Below are positions 1-7,914 of a DNA stretch of 64,000 bases, one piece after another. Under the pieces are notes generated by a model. The model was not told the DNA's origin. It saw only the letters and a program-made list of their open reading frames with translations, and did not search any database. Positions within the stretch are counted from its first letter, which is position 1. Every line of letters begins with the position of its first letter. The stretch lies in NCBI RefSeq assembly GCF_003385235.1, contig NZ_PQIA01000016.1, positions 1 through 64,000 of the forward strand, in the 5' to 3' direction. The DNA is from Amycolatopsis circi. Its GTDB lineage: Bacteria > Actinomycetota > Actinomycetes > Mycobacteriales > Pseudonocardiaceae. The translations under genes were made by a program, and so were the position numbers.

Positions 1-32
1 GCAGGGCGGTGGTTGCCAGGACTACCGGGTGA

Positions 33-326
33 GGCGTCTTCGACACCGCTGGCTCCGACACCGACACCGCCGCCGACGACCCGGGCACCGCTGGCGGCGC
101 CGAGACCCCCGGCACCACCGACACCGCAGGCACCGACGACGCCGCGGGCGCCGACGACGATGCGGGCCGCGACACCGACACCGCCGCCGACACCGCTGCC
201 GCCGACACCGGCGACGACGCGGGCACCGCTGCCGACACCGGCGACGAGGCGGGCACCGCTGGCGACATCGGCGGCGGTACCGGCGGCGGATCGGACGGGA
301 ATGGATTTGGCTGCGGAACGGACTGA
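33..326 (+). other. Asp/Thr/Ala/Gly-rich degenerate repeat tract, possible broken gene end
   Basis: The frame that runs from 33 to a TGA at 324-326 uses almost only C- or G-ending codons and reads as an acidic low-complexity chain of Asp, Thr, Ala and Gly, ending in a Gly-rich stretch with one Cys. The same frame has a TGA at 30-32 and no ATG, GTG or TTG after it, so it cannot start by itself here. It could be the C-terminal tail of a gene entering from the left that is frameshifted near base 30. The other frames give Pro/Thr-rich or Arg-rich proteins that look like shadows. The DNA is a degenerate repeat of GACACCG-type units. Function is not recognisable. Confidence 0.3.
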
Positions 327-500
327 CTGCTCGCCTCTCTGTCCGGGAGAGGAACAGGCGAAGGCGCTGAGCTGGAAAGACTCCGAGCGGCAAGGGAATC
401 AGCAGGTCGGGCAGAAGCGGCGACAGCGGAAAAAGAGCGCGTAGTGGTCATGTCCCCATCGTCATCCACCCGCCGACGGGAACCGGCTCTTCAGCGGCAG

Positions 501-530
501 TTGTCCACAGGCGGACGCAGTTGTGGACAA
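501..530. promoter_or_regulatory. Inverted pair of DnaA-box-like 9-mers upstream of rpsB
   Basis: TTGTCCACA at 501-509 and its exact reverse complement TGTGGACAA at 522-530 are separated by 12 bases. TTGTCCACA is the high-GC actinobacterial form of the DnaA box. Two boxes in inverted arrangement in a 530-base region without a gene suggest DnaA binding, either as transcription control of the rpsB operon or as a titration site. This is not an origin by itself: there is no box cluster, AT-rich unwinding region or dnaA/dnaN nearby. The rest of 327-858 holds the putative rpsB promoter and leader and no credible gene. Confidence 0.45.
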
Positions 531-580
531 CCCCGGGCCGGGCGAATGCTGCCCGCAGGGGCGGGGCTGGTGGCAGGGGG

Positions 581-858
581 TAGAATCAATCCCGCAGTCC
601 ACTCGCTGGGCTGACTTCGCGTGCACGTGCGCGCGTCCCCGGACGGGCCGCTTCGGCGGGAACCCGGACGGAGGGGCGCACGGTGTCCGGCGGTCCCTGG
701 GGTTTCGCACTACCGAACCCGCGGGTCCGGGCATCGGCTACTGCACTAGGGCTCACGACCTCCCGGTCGCGGGCGACTAACCGGAACAGCGCCTCCGCGG
801 GCGGATCGAAAACCCGACAGCGGGAGCGCGCGACTACAGAGAAGGTGTGATTCCGGCA
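581..858 (+). promoter_or_regulatory. Putative rpsB promoter (-10 TAGAAT) and long 5' leader
   Basis: TAGAAT at 581-586 is a good -10 hexamer and has no clear -35. A start near 593 would give a leader of about 265 bases before rpsB. The leader is GC-rich and rich in self-complementary runs. Autoregulation of rpsB by S2 binding to its own leader is known in other bacteria. Whether it happens here is a guess, and no named leader motif was recognised. Confidence 0.35.
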
Positions 859-1809
859 ATGGCCGTCGTCACCATGAAGCAGCTGCTCGACAGCGGCGTG
901 CACTTCGGGCACCAGACTCGTCGGTGGAACCCGAAGATGAAGCGCTACATCTTCACCGAGCGCAATGGCATCTACATCATCGACCTGCAGCAGACGCTGA
1001 CGTACATCGACCGTGCGTTCGAGTTCATCAAGGAAACCGTCGCGCACGGCGGCACCATCATGTTCGTCGGCACGAAGAAGCAGGCGCAGGAAGCGATCGC
1101 CAACGAGGCCGCGCGCGTGGGCATGCCCTACGTGAACCAGCGCTGGCTCGGCGGCATGCTGACCAACTTCCAGACCGTGCACAAGCGCCTTCTCCGCCTG
1201 AAGGAGCTCGAGGCCCAGGAGCAGACCGGCGGCTTCACCGGCCTGACCAAGCGCGAGATCCTCACGCTGACCCGTGAGAAGGACAAGCTCGAGAAGACCC
1301 TGGGCGGCATCCGGGACATGGCCAAGGTGCCGTCCGCGGTGTGGATCGTCGACACCAAGAAGGAGCACATCGCCGTCGGCGAGGCTCGCAAGCTCAACAT
1401 CCCGGTCGTCGCGATCCTCGACACCAACTGCGACCCGGACGAGGTCGACTACCCGATCCCGGGCAACGACGACGCGATCCGTTCCGCCGCGCTGCTGACG
1501 AAGGTCGTCGCCGAGGCCGCCGCCGCCGGGCTGATGGCCCGCTCCGGCCGCAACGGCTCCTCGGCCGACGCGAAGCCGGAGACCGGCGCTTCGGACGAGC
1601 CGCTGGCCGAGTGGGAGAAGGAGCTCCTCGCGGGCTCGGAGACCGCCGCCGCCGACGCGACCGAGGCCGCTGCGGCGACCGAGACCGCCGCCGCGACGGA
1701 GACCGCTGCCGCGACCGAGACCGAGACGGCTGCCGCGACCGAGGCGGAGGCCCCCGCGGCCGCCGAGACCGCGGAAGCGAACGGCGAGCAGGCTCCGGCC
1801 AACTCCTGA
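859..1809 (+). CDS. rpsB: 30S ribosomal protein S2
   Basis: Ribosomal protein S2 of the small subunit, 316 residues, needed for S1 and mRNA engagement. The start [13 protein letters not shown] matches mycobacterial S2. The family landmarks [33 protein letters not shown] and [20 protein letters not shown] are all present. A GTG 12 bases upstream (847) is in frame but lies directly behind the GAAGG ribosome-binding site at 841-845, so the ATG at 859 is preferred. After residue 225 or so the protein ends in an Ala/Thr/Glu-rich tail, a common actinobacterial S2 extension with variable length. First gene of the rpsB-tsf-pyrH-frr-cdsA row. Confidence 0.98.
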   Translation: MAVVTMKQLLDSGVHFGHQTRRWNPKMKRYIFTERNGIYIIDLQQTLTYIDRAFEFIKETVAHGGTIMFVGTKKQAQEAIANEAARVGMPYVNQRWLGGMLTNFQTVHKRLLRLKELEAQEQTGGFTGLTKREILTLTREKDKLEKTLGGIRDMAKVPSAVWIVDTKKEHIAVGEARKLNIPVVAILDTNCDPDEVDYPIPGNDDAIRSAALLTKVVAEAAAAGLMARSGRNGSSADAKPETGASDEPLAEWEKELLAGSETAAADATEAAAATETAAATETAAATETETAAATEAEAPAAAETAEANGEQAPANS

Positions 1810-1815
1810 TCCACC

Positions 1816-1850
1816 CCGTCCGGGCGGTCCGCGCAGGGCCGCCCGGACGG
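1816..1850 (+). terminator. 12-bp perfect hairpin between rpsB and tsf
   Basis: CCGTCCGGGCGG (1816-1827) pairs perfectly with 1839-1850 around an 11-base loop. There is no U-run, so it is more likely an attenuator or RNA-processing stem that sets the S2 to EF-Ts ratio than a full terminator. Confidence 0.6.
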
Positions 1851-1891
1851 CGCTCACCGCACACGTACCTGAAACGGACGGATTCAACACG

Positions 1892-2707
1892 ATGGCGAAC
1901 TACACCGCCGCTGACGTGAAGCGCCTGCGCGAGATGACCGGCGCGGGCATGATGGACTGCAAGAAGGCCCTCGAGGAGAACGACGGCGACTTCGAGAAGG
2001 CTGTCGAGTTCCTGCGCATCAAGGGCGCCAAGGACGTCGGCAAGCGCGCCGAGCGCGCCACCGCCGAGGGCCTGGTCGCCGGCGACGGCGGCGTCATGAT
2101 CGAACTCGACTCGGAGACCGACTTCGTCGCCAAGAACGACGAGTTCCAGCAGCTCGCGGCGAAGATCGTCGAGGCCGCGAAGACGCTGAAGTCCAGCGAC
2201 GTCGAGGCCCTCAAGGCCGCCGACCTGGACGGCAAGCCGGTCAACGAGGTCGTGCAGGAGCTTTCGGCCCGCATCGGCGAGAAGCTCGAGCTGCGCCGCG
2301 TGGTGTCGTTCGAGGGCAAGACCGCGACCTACCTGCACCGCCGCGGCTCCGACCTCCCGCCGGCCGTCGGCGTGCTGGTCGAGTTCACCGGCGACGACAC
2401 CGACGCCGCCCGCGGCGCCGCGATGCAGGTCGCCGCGCTGCGCGCGAAGTACCTGACCCGCGAGGAGGTGCCGGCCGAGATCATCGAGAACGAGCGCCGC
2501 ATCGCCGAGCAGACCGCCCGCGAGGAAGGCAAGCCCGAGCAGGCGCTGCCGAAGATCATCGAGGGCAAGGTCAACGCGTACTACAAGGACAACGTGCTGC
2601 TCGAGCAGCCGTCGGTCAAGGACAACAAGAAGACCGTCAAGGCCCTGCTCGACGAGGCCGGCGTGACCCTGACCCGGTTCGCCCGGTTCGAGGTCGGCCA
2701 GGCCTGA
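1892..2707 (+). CDS. tsf: Translation elongation factor Ts
   Basis: EF-Ts, 271 residues, the GDP/GTP exchange factor for EF-Tu. The N-terminal UBA-like helix [19 protein letters not shown] and the TDFVAKN exchange loop around residue 80 are diagnostic. The C-terminal core ends in a dimer-type segment. Length and order match actinobacterial EF-Ts. It follows rpsB by 82 bases with a strong hairpin between them, which suggests both co-transcription and differential expression. The ATG at 1892 has only a weak GGACGG-like ribosome-binding site. Confidence 0.98.
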   Translation: MANYTAADVKRLREMTGAGMMDCKKALEENDGDFEKAVEFLRIKGAKDVGKRAERATAEGLVAGDGGVMIELDSETDFVAKNDEFQQLAAKIVEAAKTLKSSDVEALKAADLDGKPVNEVVQELSARIGEKLELRRVVSFEGKTATYLHRRGSDLPPAVGVLVEFTGDDTDAARGAAMQVAALRAKYLTREEVPAEIIENERRIAEQTAREEGKPEQALPKIIEGKVNAYYKDNVLLEQPSVKDNKKTVKALLDEAGVTLTRFARFEVGQA

Positions 2708-2733
2708 GCGAGGCACTGGGACTAGGTTCTGGC

Positions 2734-2772
2734 ACTGTGCCCCGTCTCCGCGCATCGGGGACGGGGCACAGT
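2734..2772 (+). terminator. 13-bp perfect hairpin between tsf and pyrH
   Basis: Arms 2734-2746 and 2760-2772 pair perfectly (ACTGTGCCCCGTC and its complement) around a 13-base loop. No U-tract follows. It probably attenuates or terminates part of the rpsB-tsf transcript before pyrH. Confidence 0.6.
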
Positions 2773-2803
2773 CGGGTCTACCGAGGGGCAGGAGGCGACA
2801 GAC

Positions 2804-3550
2804 ATGGGTGAGGACCGGGTCGAGGGCGGGTACCGCCGGGTGCTGCTGAAACTGGGCGGCGAGATGTTCGGCGGCGGCGCGGTGGGCGTCGACCCCGACG
2901 TCGTGCACTCCGTCGCCCAGCAGATCGCCGACGTCGCGCGCACCGGGGTGCAGATCGCGGTGGTGATCGGCGGCGGCAACTATTTCCGCGGCGCGGAACT
3001 CTCCCAGCGCGGCATGGACCGCGACCGCGCCGACTACATGGCGATGCTCGGCACCGTGATGAACTGCCTGGCGCTGCAGGACTTCCTGGAAAAAGAAGGC
3101 CTGCCGACCCGCGTGCAGACCGCGATCACGATGGGCCAGGTCGCCGAGCCCTACATCCCGCGCCGCGCGGAACGGCACCTCGAGAAGGGCCGCGTCGTCA
3201 TCTTCGGCGCCGGCGTCGGCATGCCGTACTTCTCCACCGACACCGCCGCCGCGCAGCGCGCGCTCGAACTCGGCTGCGAAGCCGTGCTGATGGCGAAGGC
3301 CGTGGACGGCGTCTACACCGCGGATCCGAAGACCGACCCGGACGCGAAGATGTTCACCGACATCACCCACCGCGAGGTGCTCGAGCGCGGCCTCAAGGTC
3401 GCCGACGCCACCGCGTTCAGCCTCTGCATGGACAACAAGATGCCGATCATCGTGTTCAACCTGCTCACCGAGGGCAACATCGCCCGCGCGGTGGGCGGTG
3501 AGAAGATCGGCACGCTGGTCTCCACCCCCGCCGACGAGACGTCCGCCTAG
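2804..3550 (+). CDS. pyrH: Uridylate kinase (UMP kinase)
   Basis: Amino-acid-kinase-fold UMP kinase, 248 residues, makes UDP from UMP and ATP in pyrimidine synthesis. The P-loop-like start [12 protein letters not shown] has Gly where LKLSGE is usual. [21 protein letters not shown], the nucleotide segment [16 protein letters not shown] and the UMP site [15 protein letters not shown] are present. The ATG at 2804 is preceded by GGGGCAGGAGG. Position between tsf and frr is the standard actinobacterial order. Confidence 0.97.
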   Translation: MGEDRVEGGYRRVLLKLGGEMFGGGAVGVDPDVVHSVAQQIADVARTGVQIAVVIGGGNYFRGAELSQRGMDRDRADYMAMLGTVMNCLALQDFLEKEGLPTRVQTAITMGQVAEPYIPRRAERHLEKGRVVIFGAGVGMPYFSTDTAAAQRALELGCEAVLMAKAVDGVYTADPKTDPDAKMFTDITHREVLERGLKVADATAFSLCMDNKMPIIVFNLLTEGNIARAVGGEKIGTLVSTPADETSA

Positions 3551-3599
3551 ACCTGCTGGGATCAAGCTCAGGTCCGACAACACAACACCGGGAGTAGCC

Positions 3600-4157
3600 G
3601 TGATCGACGAGACCCTCCTCGACGCCGAGGAGAAGATGGAAAAAGCGGTGTCCGTCGCGAAGGAAGACCTCACGTCGGTGCGCACCGGGCGGGCCAACCC
3701 GTCGATGTTCTCCCGTATCGTCGTCGAGTACTACGGTGCGCCGACCCCGCTGAACCAGCTGGCGAGCGTCAACGTGCCGGAAGCCCGGATGGCGTTGATC
3801 AAGCCTTACGACCAGACGCAGCTGAACGCCATCGAGAAGGCGATCCGCGAGTCCGACCTCGGCGTCAACCCGAGCAACGACGGCAACGTCATCCGCATCG
3901 TCATCCCGCAGCTCACCGAGGAGCGGCGCAAGGAGATGGTGAAGGTCGCGAAGAGCAAGGGCGAGGACGCCCGCGTCTCGATCCGCAGCGTCCGCCGCAA
4001 GGCCAAGGAAGAACTCGACCGCATCGCCAAGGACGGCGAAGCGGGCGAGGACGAGGTCGCGCGCGCCGAGAAGGAGCTGCAGAACCTCACCGACACCTAC
4101 GTGCACCAGGTCGACGAGCTGGTGAAACACAAGGAAGCTGAGCTGCTCGAGGTCTGA
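3600..4157 (+). CDS. frr: Ribosome recycling factor
   Basis: RRF, 185 residues, the usual family length. With EF-G it splits post-termination ribosomes. The start is GTG at 3600, after GGGAG, giving [17 protein letters not shown]. Family signatures are [33 protein letters not shown] and [20 protein letters not shown] longer upstream frame from 3498 is a shadow of the end of pyrH. The stop TGA at 4155-4157 shares its last base with the ATG of cdsA, so the two are translationally coupled. Confidence 0.97.
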   Translation: MIDETLLDAEEKMEKAVSVAKEDLTSVRTGRANPSMFSRIVVEYYGAPTPLNQLASVNVPEARMALIKPYDQTQLNAIEKAIRESDLGVNPSNDGNVIRIVIPQLTEERRKEMVKVAKSKGEDARVSIRSVRRKAKEELDRIAKDGEAGEDEVARAEKELQNLTDTYVHQVDELVKHKEAELLEV

Positions 4158-5272
4158 TGAGCCAGGTGAGCGAGGAACGCGACGAGCGGGTGAGCGACAT
4201 CCCGCCACCGGACCCGGCCGCCGAGCCGGACCCGGTGTCGCGGCCGGAACCGGCTACGGAAAACCCTGCCGTGCGGCGGAAAGCGGACTCCGCGGCGGCT
4301 GCGCGCGCGGAATCCGTTGCTGCGTCGGGGAAGCAGGCGGAAACCACGGACGAGCTGGCGAAGGGCGCGAAAGGCGTTCCCGCGAGCGGAGCGGCCGGGA
4401 AGAGTGCGAAAGCCGAGGGCGATCCGGCGGACGGCGGGCAAGCCGAACCGGAGAAGAAGGCCTCCCGGGCCGGGCGCAACCTCCCCGCGGCGATCGGCGT
4501 CGGGCTGCTGCTCGGGGCCGCGATCATCGTTTCCCTGGTCACCGTCCGGTTCCTCTTCATCGGCGTCATCGCCGCCGCGATCGCGGTCGGCACGTTCGAG
4601 TTCTCCGGCGTGCTGCGCCGGGTCGCGGACACCAAGATCGCGCTGATCCCGGTGCTCGTCGGCGGGCAGGCGATGATCTGGCTGGCCTGGCCGTTCGGCC
4701 GGGAAGGCGCGCTCACCGCGTTCGTGCTCACCGTGCTGGCCTGCCTGCTGTGGCGCTTGCCCGGCGGCGCGAAGGGCTACGTGCGCGACGTCAGCGCCTC
4801 TGTTTTCGCCGCTGCGTACCTGCCGTTGTTCGGCGCGTTCGCGGCCATGCTCGTGCCGCCGCACGACGGCGTCGGGCGCGTGCTCACGTTCCTGATCGCC
4901 GTGGTCGCCTCCGACACCGGCGGCTACATCGCCGGCGTGCTCGGCGGCAAGCACCCGATGGCGCCCACGATCAGCCCGAAGAAGTCCTGGGAGGGCTTCG
5001 CCGGATCGATGATCGCGGGCATCGCCGCGGGTGTGCTCACGATCAGCCTGATGCTGGACGGCCACGCCTGGCAGGGCGTCATCTTCGGTGCGGCGATCGT
5101 GCTCACCGCGACGCTCGGCGACCTCGTCGAGTCGCTCATCAAACGCGACCTCGGCATCAAGGACATGGGCACGCTGCTGCCCGGCCACGGCGGCATCATG
5201 GACCGCCTCGACTCGCTGCTGCCCTCGGCCGTCGTGTCGTGGCTGCTGTTGTCGGCCTTCGTTCCTGCCTGA
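4157..5272 (+). CDS. cdsA: Phosphatidate cytidylyltransferase
   Basis: CDP-diglyceride synthase, 371 residues: phosphatidic acid plus CTP gives CDP-diacylglycerol, the precursor of cardiolipin, PI and PE. The first 115 residues are a hydrophilic Ala/Glu/Pro-rich tail that is probably disordered. The rest holds about eight membrane helices. The CTP-transferase signature lies at the C-terminus: SPKKSWEGFAGS, then GDLVESLIKRDLGIKDMG, then LPGHGGIMDRLDSL. The start overlaps the frr stop by one base. It is the last gene of the operon. A weak hairpin and the palindrome CTCAGCTGAG (5319-5328) follow. Confidence 0.96.
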   Translation: MSQVSEERDERVSDIPPPDPAAEPDPVSRPEPATENPAVRRKADSAAAARAESVAASGKQAETTDELAKGAKGVPASGAAGKSAKAEGDPADGGQAEPEKKASRAGRNLPAAIGVGLLLGAAIIVSLVTVRFLFIGVIAAAIAVGTFEFSGVLRRVADTKIALIPVLVGGQAMIWLAWPFGREGALTAFVLTVLACLLWRLPGGAKGYVRDVSASVFAAAYLPLFGAFAAMLVPPHDGVGRVLTFLIAVVASDTGGYIAGVLGGKHPMAPTISPKKSWEGFAGSMIAGIAAGVLTISLMLDGHAWQGVIFGAAIVLTATLGDLVESLIKRDLGIKDMGTLLPGHGGIMDRLDSLLPSAVVSWLLLSAFVPA

Positions 5273-5354
5273 CTATGTCTTTGGCGGGCGGCGAGAGAAC
5301 TCTTCAGTGACCGGCTCGCTCAGCTGAGTCAGCCGGGGTGGAAATAGCAGAGTT

Positions 5355-6197
5355 TCAGTCGTCGTACGGGTCGTCGACCTCGGCGCGGCCCACGTCTTCC
5401 AGCACCCGCGAGTGGTCGATCGCCGCGAACACCGCTCCGTCCGGATCGGCGAGGATCGCGGTGCGGCCGAACGGGGTGTCGTACGGCTCGATCACCACCG
5501 AACCGCCCAGCATCAGGGCCTCGCCCGCCGCCGCGTCCGCTCCGCGCGCGGGATCGATCTCGAAGTACACGAGCCAGTGCGGGGGAGTGTCCCGGCGATA
5601 TTCGGGACCCATGACGTAGCGGTACAGCACCGCCGTGTGCTCAATGGAATATTCGGCATAGTCGACGCTTTCACCGTCGCCGACCTGACGGCTCGAGTAG
5701 TTGAACAGCTTGGTGTAGAAGTGGTCCGCGGCCACGCCGTCGTGCGTGTTGAGGTCCGCGCCGCTGAACGCGTTGGGCACGCCGCTCGCGAACTGCCAGT
5801 CCGGCGGCGCCTCCCAGAACACCACCGGGGCGCCGCACGCGTCGATCGCGTGCACGATGCTGCCGCGGTCGGGAATCGCGATCGGTCCGAGCGTCACCTG
5901 CCCGCCCAGGTGCTCCACCCATTCCGCCGCGCTCGCCGTGTGCGGCACCGCGAGCTGCAGTGTCCAGCCGGGAGCGCTGCGGGCTCCGGCTTGGTATAGA
6001 CCACCGGCGGCCACCCCGTCGCACGAAGCGATGGAGTACCGGCCGGTCGGCGACGCGGGATCGCGCCGGGTTTCGTATTCCCAGCCGAAAAGGCGGGAGT
6101 AGAAGTCTTGCGTTCGAGCTTCGTCGTGGCACGCCACCTCGACCCAGCAGGGCAAACCTGCCGGGATCGTGCGGGCGCCTGGCCAGCCGATCGACAT
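5355..6197 (-). CDS. Two-domain VOC (glyoxalase-fold) protein
   Basis: Protein of 280 residues with two vicinal-oxygen-chelate modules, roughly residues 10-130 and 145-265. The first reads AGLPCWVEVACHDEARTQDFYSRLFGWEYE, shown here as two halves AGLPCWVEVACHDEA and RTQDFYSRLFGWEYE. The second begins near NTHDGVAADHFYTKLF. Proteins of this layout in actinobacteria resemble the mycobacterial CFP30B antigen. The substrate is unknown. The ATG at 6197 is chosen because GGAGGAG precedes it; the frame stays open further upstream. It is divergent from the methyltransferase at 6301. Confidence 0.85.
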   Translation of the reverse strand: MSIGWPGARTIPAGLPCWVEVACHDEARTQDFYSRLFGWEYETRRDPASPTGRYSIASCDGVAAGGLYQAGARSAPGWTLQLAVPHTASAAEWVEHLGGQVTLGPIAIPDRGSIVHAIDACGAPVVFWEAPPDWQFASGVPNAFSGADLNTHDGVAADHFYTKLFNYSSRQVGDGESVDYAEYSIEHTAVLYRYVMGPEYRRDTPPHWLVYFEIDPARGADAAAGEALMLGGSVVIEPYDTPFGRTAILADPDGAVFAAIDHSRVLEDVGRAEVDDPYDD

Positions 6198-6300
6198 TGC
6201 GTGTCTCCTCCCCGATGAGGGAGAAGTGTATTCGGCGGAGCGGCGTTCTACGCTCTGAGCGGGAAAGCCGCCGGCGTCCCCCCGGCCGGAGAGGAGTGCT

Positions 6301-7125
6301 GTGCGCTGGTTGTTCCGCGGCCCCGCGGCGTCCGAAGAAGTGGTTCCCAGCCCGAACATCTGGTATCACCAGCACGTCTACGACGTGGAGAACCGGGCGC
6401 AGGACGCAGACGGCGAGATCTGGCGCGTACTGCGCGAAGAGAGCGATTGGACCGGTCGCGACTTCCTCGATCTCGGCTGCGGCGACGGATACCACCTGCC
6501 GGTCTTCGCCGCCGACGCGCGTTCGGTGCTCGGAATCGAACCGCACCCGCCGCTCGCGCGGGACGCGGAGCGACGGGTGCGGGATCTGGAGAACGTGCGG
6601 GTTCGCACGGGGCGAGCGCAGCGGTTGCCGGTGAACGACGCCAGTGTGGACATCGTGCACGCGCGCACCGCGTACTTCTTCGGCCCTGGCTGCGAACCCG
6701 GATTGCGCGAAGCGGAACGGGTGCTGCGGCCCGGAGGATCGATCGTGATCGTCGACCTCGACGTGACCAGTGAGCCGTACGGCGGGTGGATGCGGGCAGA
6801 TTTGCCGCGCTACGACCCGCCTGCGGTGGAACGCTTCTTCGCCGCGCACGGCTTCAACTGTCGGCGCGTACGCACGCGTTGGCGCTTCGCGGACTTCGCC
6901 GCGGCGGAATCAGTGTTGAGGATCGAGTTCAGTGCGAAGGTCGCGGAGCGGGCGATCGCCGACACGCACCGGCTGAACCCAGGATCGGGCGAGGTGACGC
7001 TGCCGGTGGGTTATCGCGTGCATTGCCGCGTCAAACCCACCGGCCTCGTCCTGCCCGGTCACTCGGCTGCCTCTCCGGACTCGGCAGAGTCCTCCGAGTC
7101 CTCGACCTCGCCGAGGATCGAGTAG
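6301..7125 (+). CDS. Class I SAM-dependent methyltransferase
   Basis: Protein of 274 residues with a Rossmann methyltransferase domain. Motif I is FLDLGCGDGY at about residues 55-64, the acidic SAM ribose residue lies in VLGIEPH, and motif IV/post-IV is ASVDIVHARTAYFFGPG followed by RVLRPGGSIVIVDLD. The start is GTG at 6301 after GAGAGGAG. The last 67 bases overlap the end of the convergent padR gene, so the hydrophilic Ser-rich tail may be a late extension. The substrate cannot be told. Confidence 0.85.
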   Translation: MRWLFRGPAASEEVVPSPNIWYHQHVYDVENRAQDADGEIWRVLREESDWTGRDFLDLGCGDGYHLPVFAADARSVLGIEPHPPLARDAERRVRDLENVRVRTGRAQRLPVNDASVDIVHARTAYFFGPGCEPGLREAERVLRPGGSIVIVDLDVTSEPYGGWMRADLPRYDPPAVERFFAAHGFNCRRVRTRWRFADFAAAESVLRIEFSAKVAERAIADTHRLNPGSGEVTLPVGYRVHCRVKPTGLVLPGHSAASPDSAESSESSTSPRIE

Positions 7126-7730
7126 ATCGACCGGCGTGCCTCGTTGAGCACGTCCACCGCGCGGGCCTGCTGGTTCTCGCTGCCGGCGCGCATCACCTGC
7201 ACGACCGCCGCGGCGAGCGTGGCGCCTGCCTTGCGCAGGTCGTGCTCGACCGGTTCGACGTCGTCGGTGAAGTGCTCCCACGGCGGCGTGCCGGTCTGCT
7301 GCTCGGCGGTGGTGCGGCCCTCGTCGGTGAGTTCGAAGAGCTTCTTCCCGCTCTCGTCGCGGCTCACGACCAGGCCCTCGTCGGCCAGCATCTGCAGGGT
7401 CGGGTAGATCGAGCCGGGGCTGGGCTTCCAGAGCCCGCCGCTGCGCTCGCCGATCTCGCGGATGATCTCGTACCCGTGCCGCGGCTGTTCCGCGAGCAGG
7501 GTGAGGATCGCCGCCCGCACGTCGCCGCGCCGGCCGCGCCGCGAGCCCCGGCGTCCGCCGCCCGGACCGTGGCCGCGTCGTCCGCGACCGCCGGGCCCGA
7601 AGCCGAACTCGCCGAATTCCCGGCCCCAAGGGCCGAACGAGGACCGTCCGTGCTGTTCGTGTTCTCCGTGTTCGTGATGTCCGCCGGGGAAGGAGCGTCC
7701 GCCGGGGAACGGGTGTCGTCGTCGGTTCAT
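7059..7730 (-). CDS. PadR family transcriptional regulator
   Basis: Regulator of 223 residues. The N-terminal 80 residues are Gly/Arg/His-rich, including GGHHEHGEHEQHG, and could bind metal or nucleic acid. The PadR winged helix follows: DVRAAILTLLAEQPRHGYEI, then SPGSIYPTLQMLADEGLV. A C-terminal helical dimer domain completes it. The ATG at 7730 has AAAGGA upstream, and the frame continues in front of it without a signal. The promoter at 7770-7798 overlaps a palindrome, which suggests autorepression. It is divergent from gltX. Confidence 0.9.
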   Translation of the reverse strand: MNRRRHPFPGGRSFPGGHHEHGEHEQHGRSSFGPWGREFGEFGFGPGGRGRRGHGPGGGRRGSRRGRRGDVRAAILTLLAEQPRHGYEIIREIGERSGGLWKPSPGSIYPTLQMLADEGLVVSRDESGKKLFELTDEGRTTAEQQTGTPPWEHFTDDVEPVEHDLRKAGATLAAAVVQVMRAGSENQQARAVDVLNEARRSIYSILGEVEDSEDSAESGEAAE

Positions 7731-7769
7731 GGTCTTGGTTGTCCTTTCTCGAACTGTTGCGACACGTTC

Positions 7770-7798
7770 ACGATATATCGGAACCGGTCGATTGACAA
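7770..7798 (-). promoter_or_regulatory. padR promoter with overlapping palindromic operator
   Basis: On the minus strand, -35 TTGTCA (7793-7798) and -10 TATCGT (7770-7775) are 17 bases apart. The perfect palindrome CGATATATCG (7771-7780) sits on the -10 element. This is the expected place and style for PadR autorepression and might also affect the divergent gltX. Confidence 0.6.
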
Positions 7799-7914
7799 CC
7801 GTAACGACCGTCGCACCGGCAACCCGGGGACCTGAGCGACCGGCGGAGACGGCGGTCGGCGATACTCGAAGCACTAGCGAAAACACCCGAACGACCTGGG
7901 AGACCCGACCTCCG

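Noticed and set aside
22..393. Arg-rich minus-strand frame at the window start
   Set aside because: Composition only of Arg/Cys/Pro from the GACACCG repeat; no start signal or protein-like pattern.
501..530. Chromosomal origin at the DnaA boxes
   Set aside because: Only two boxes, no AT-rich region and no dnaA, dnaN or gyr genes near.
523..780. 85-residue plus-strand frame upstream of rpsB
   Set aside because: Not protein-like, no ribosome-binding site; region fits promoter and leader.
586..1890. 434-residue minus-strand frame antisense to rpsB
   Set aside because: Arg/Gly/Leu shadow of rpsB; the plus-strand protein is a clear S2.
1394..3697. 767-residue minus-strand frame across tsf and pyrH
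   Set aside because: Antisense shadow of three genuine genes; long antisense frames are normal at this GC.
7729..7914. N-terminal extension of the glutamyl-tRNA synthetase from 7729
   Set aside because: Covers the padR promoter and has no homology-like pattern; GGGAGA marks ATG 7915.
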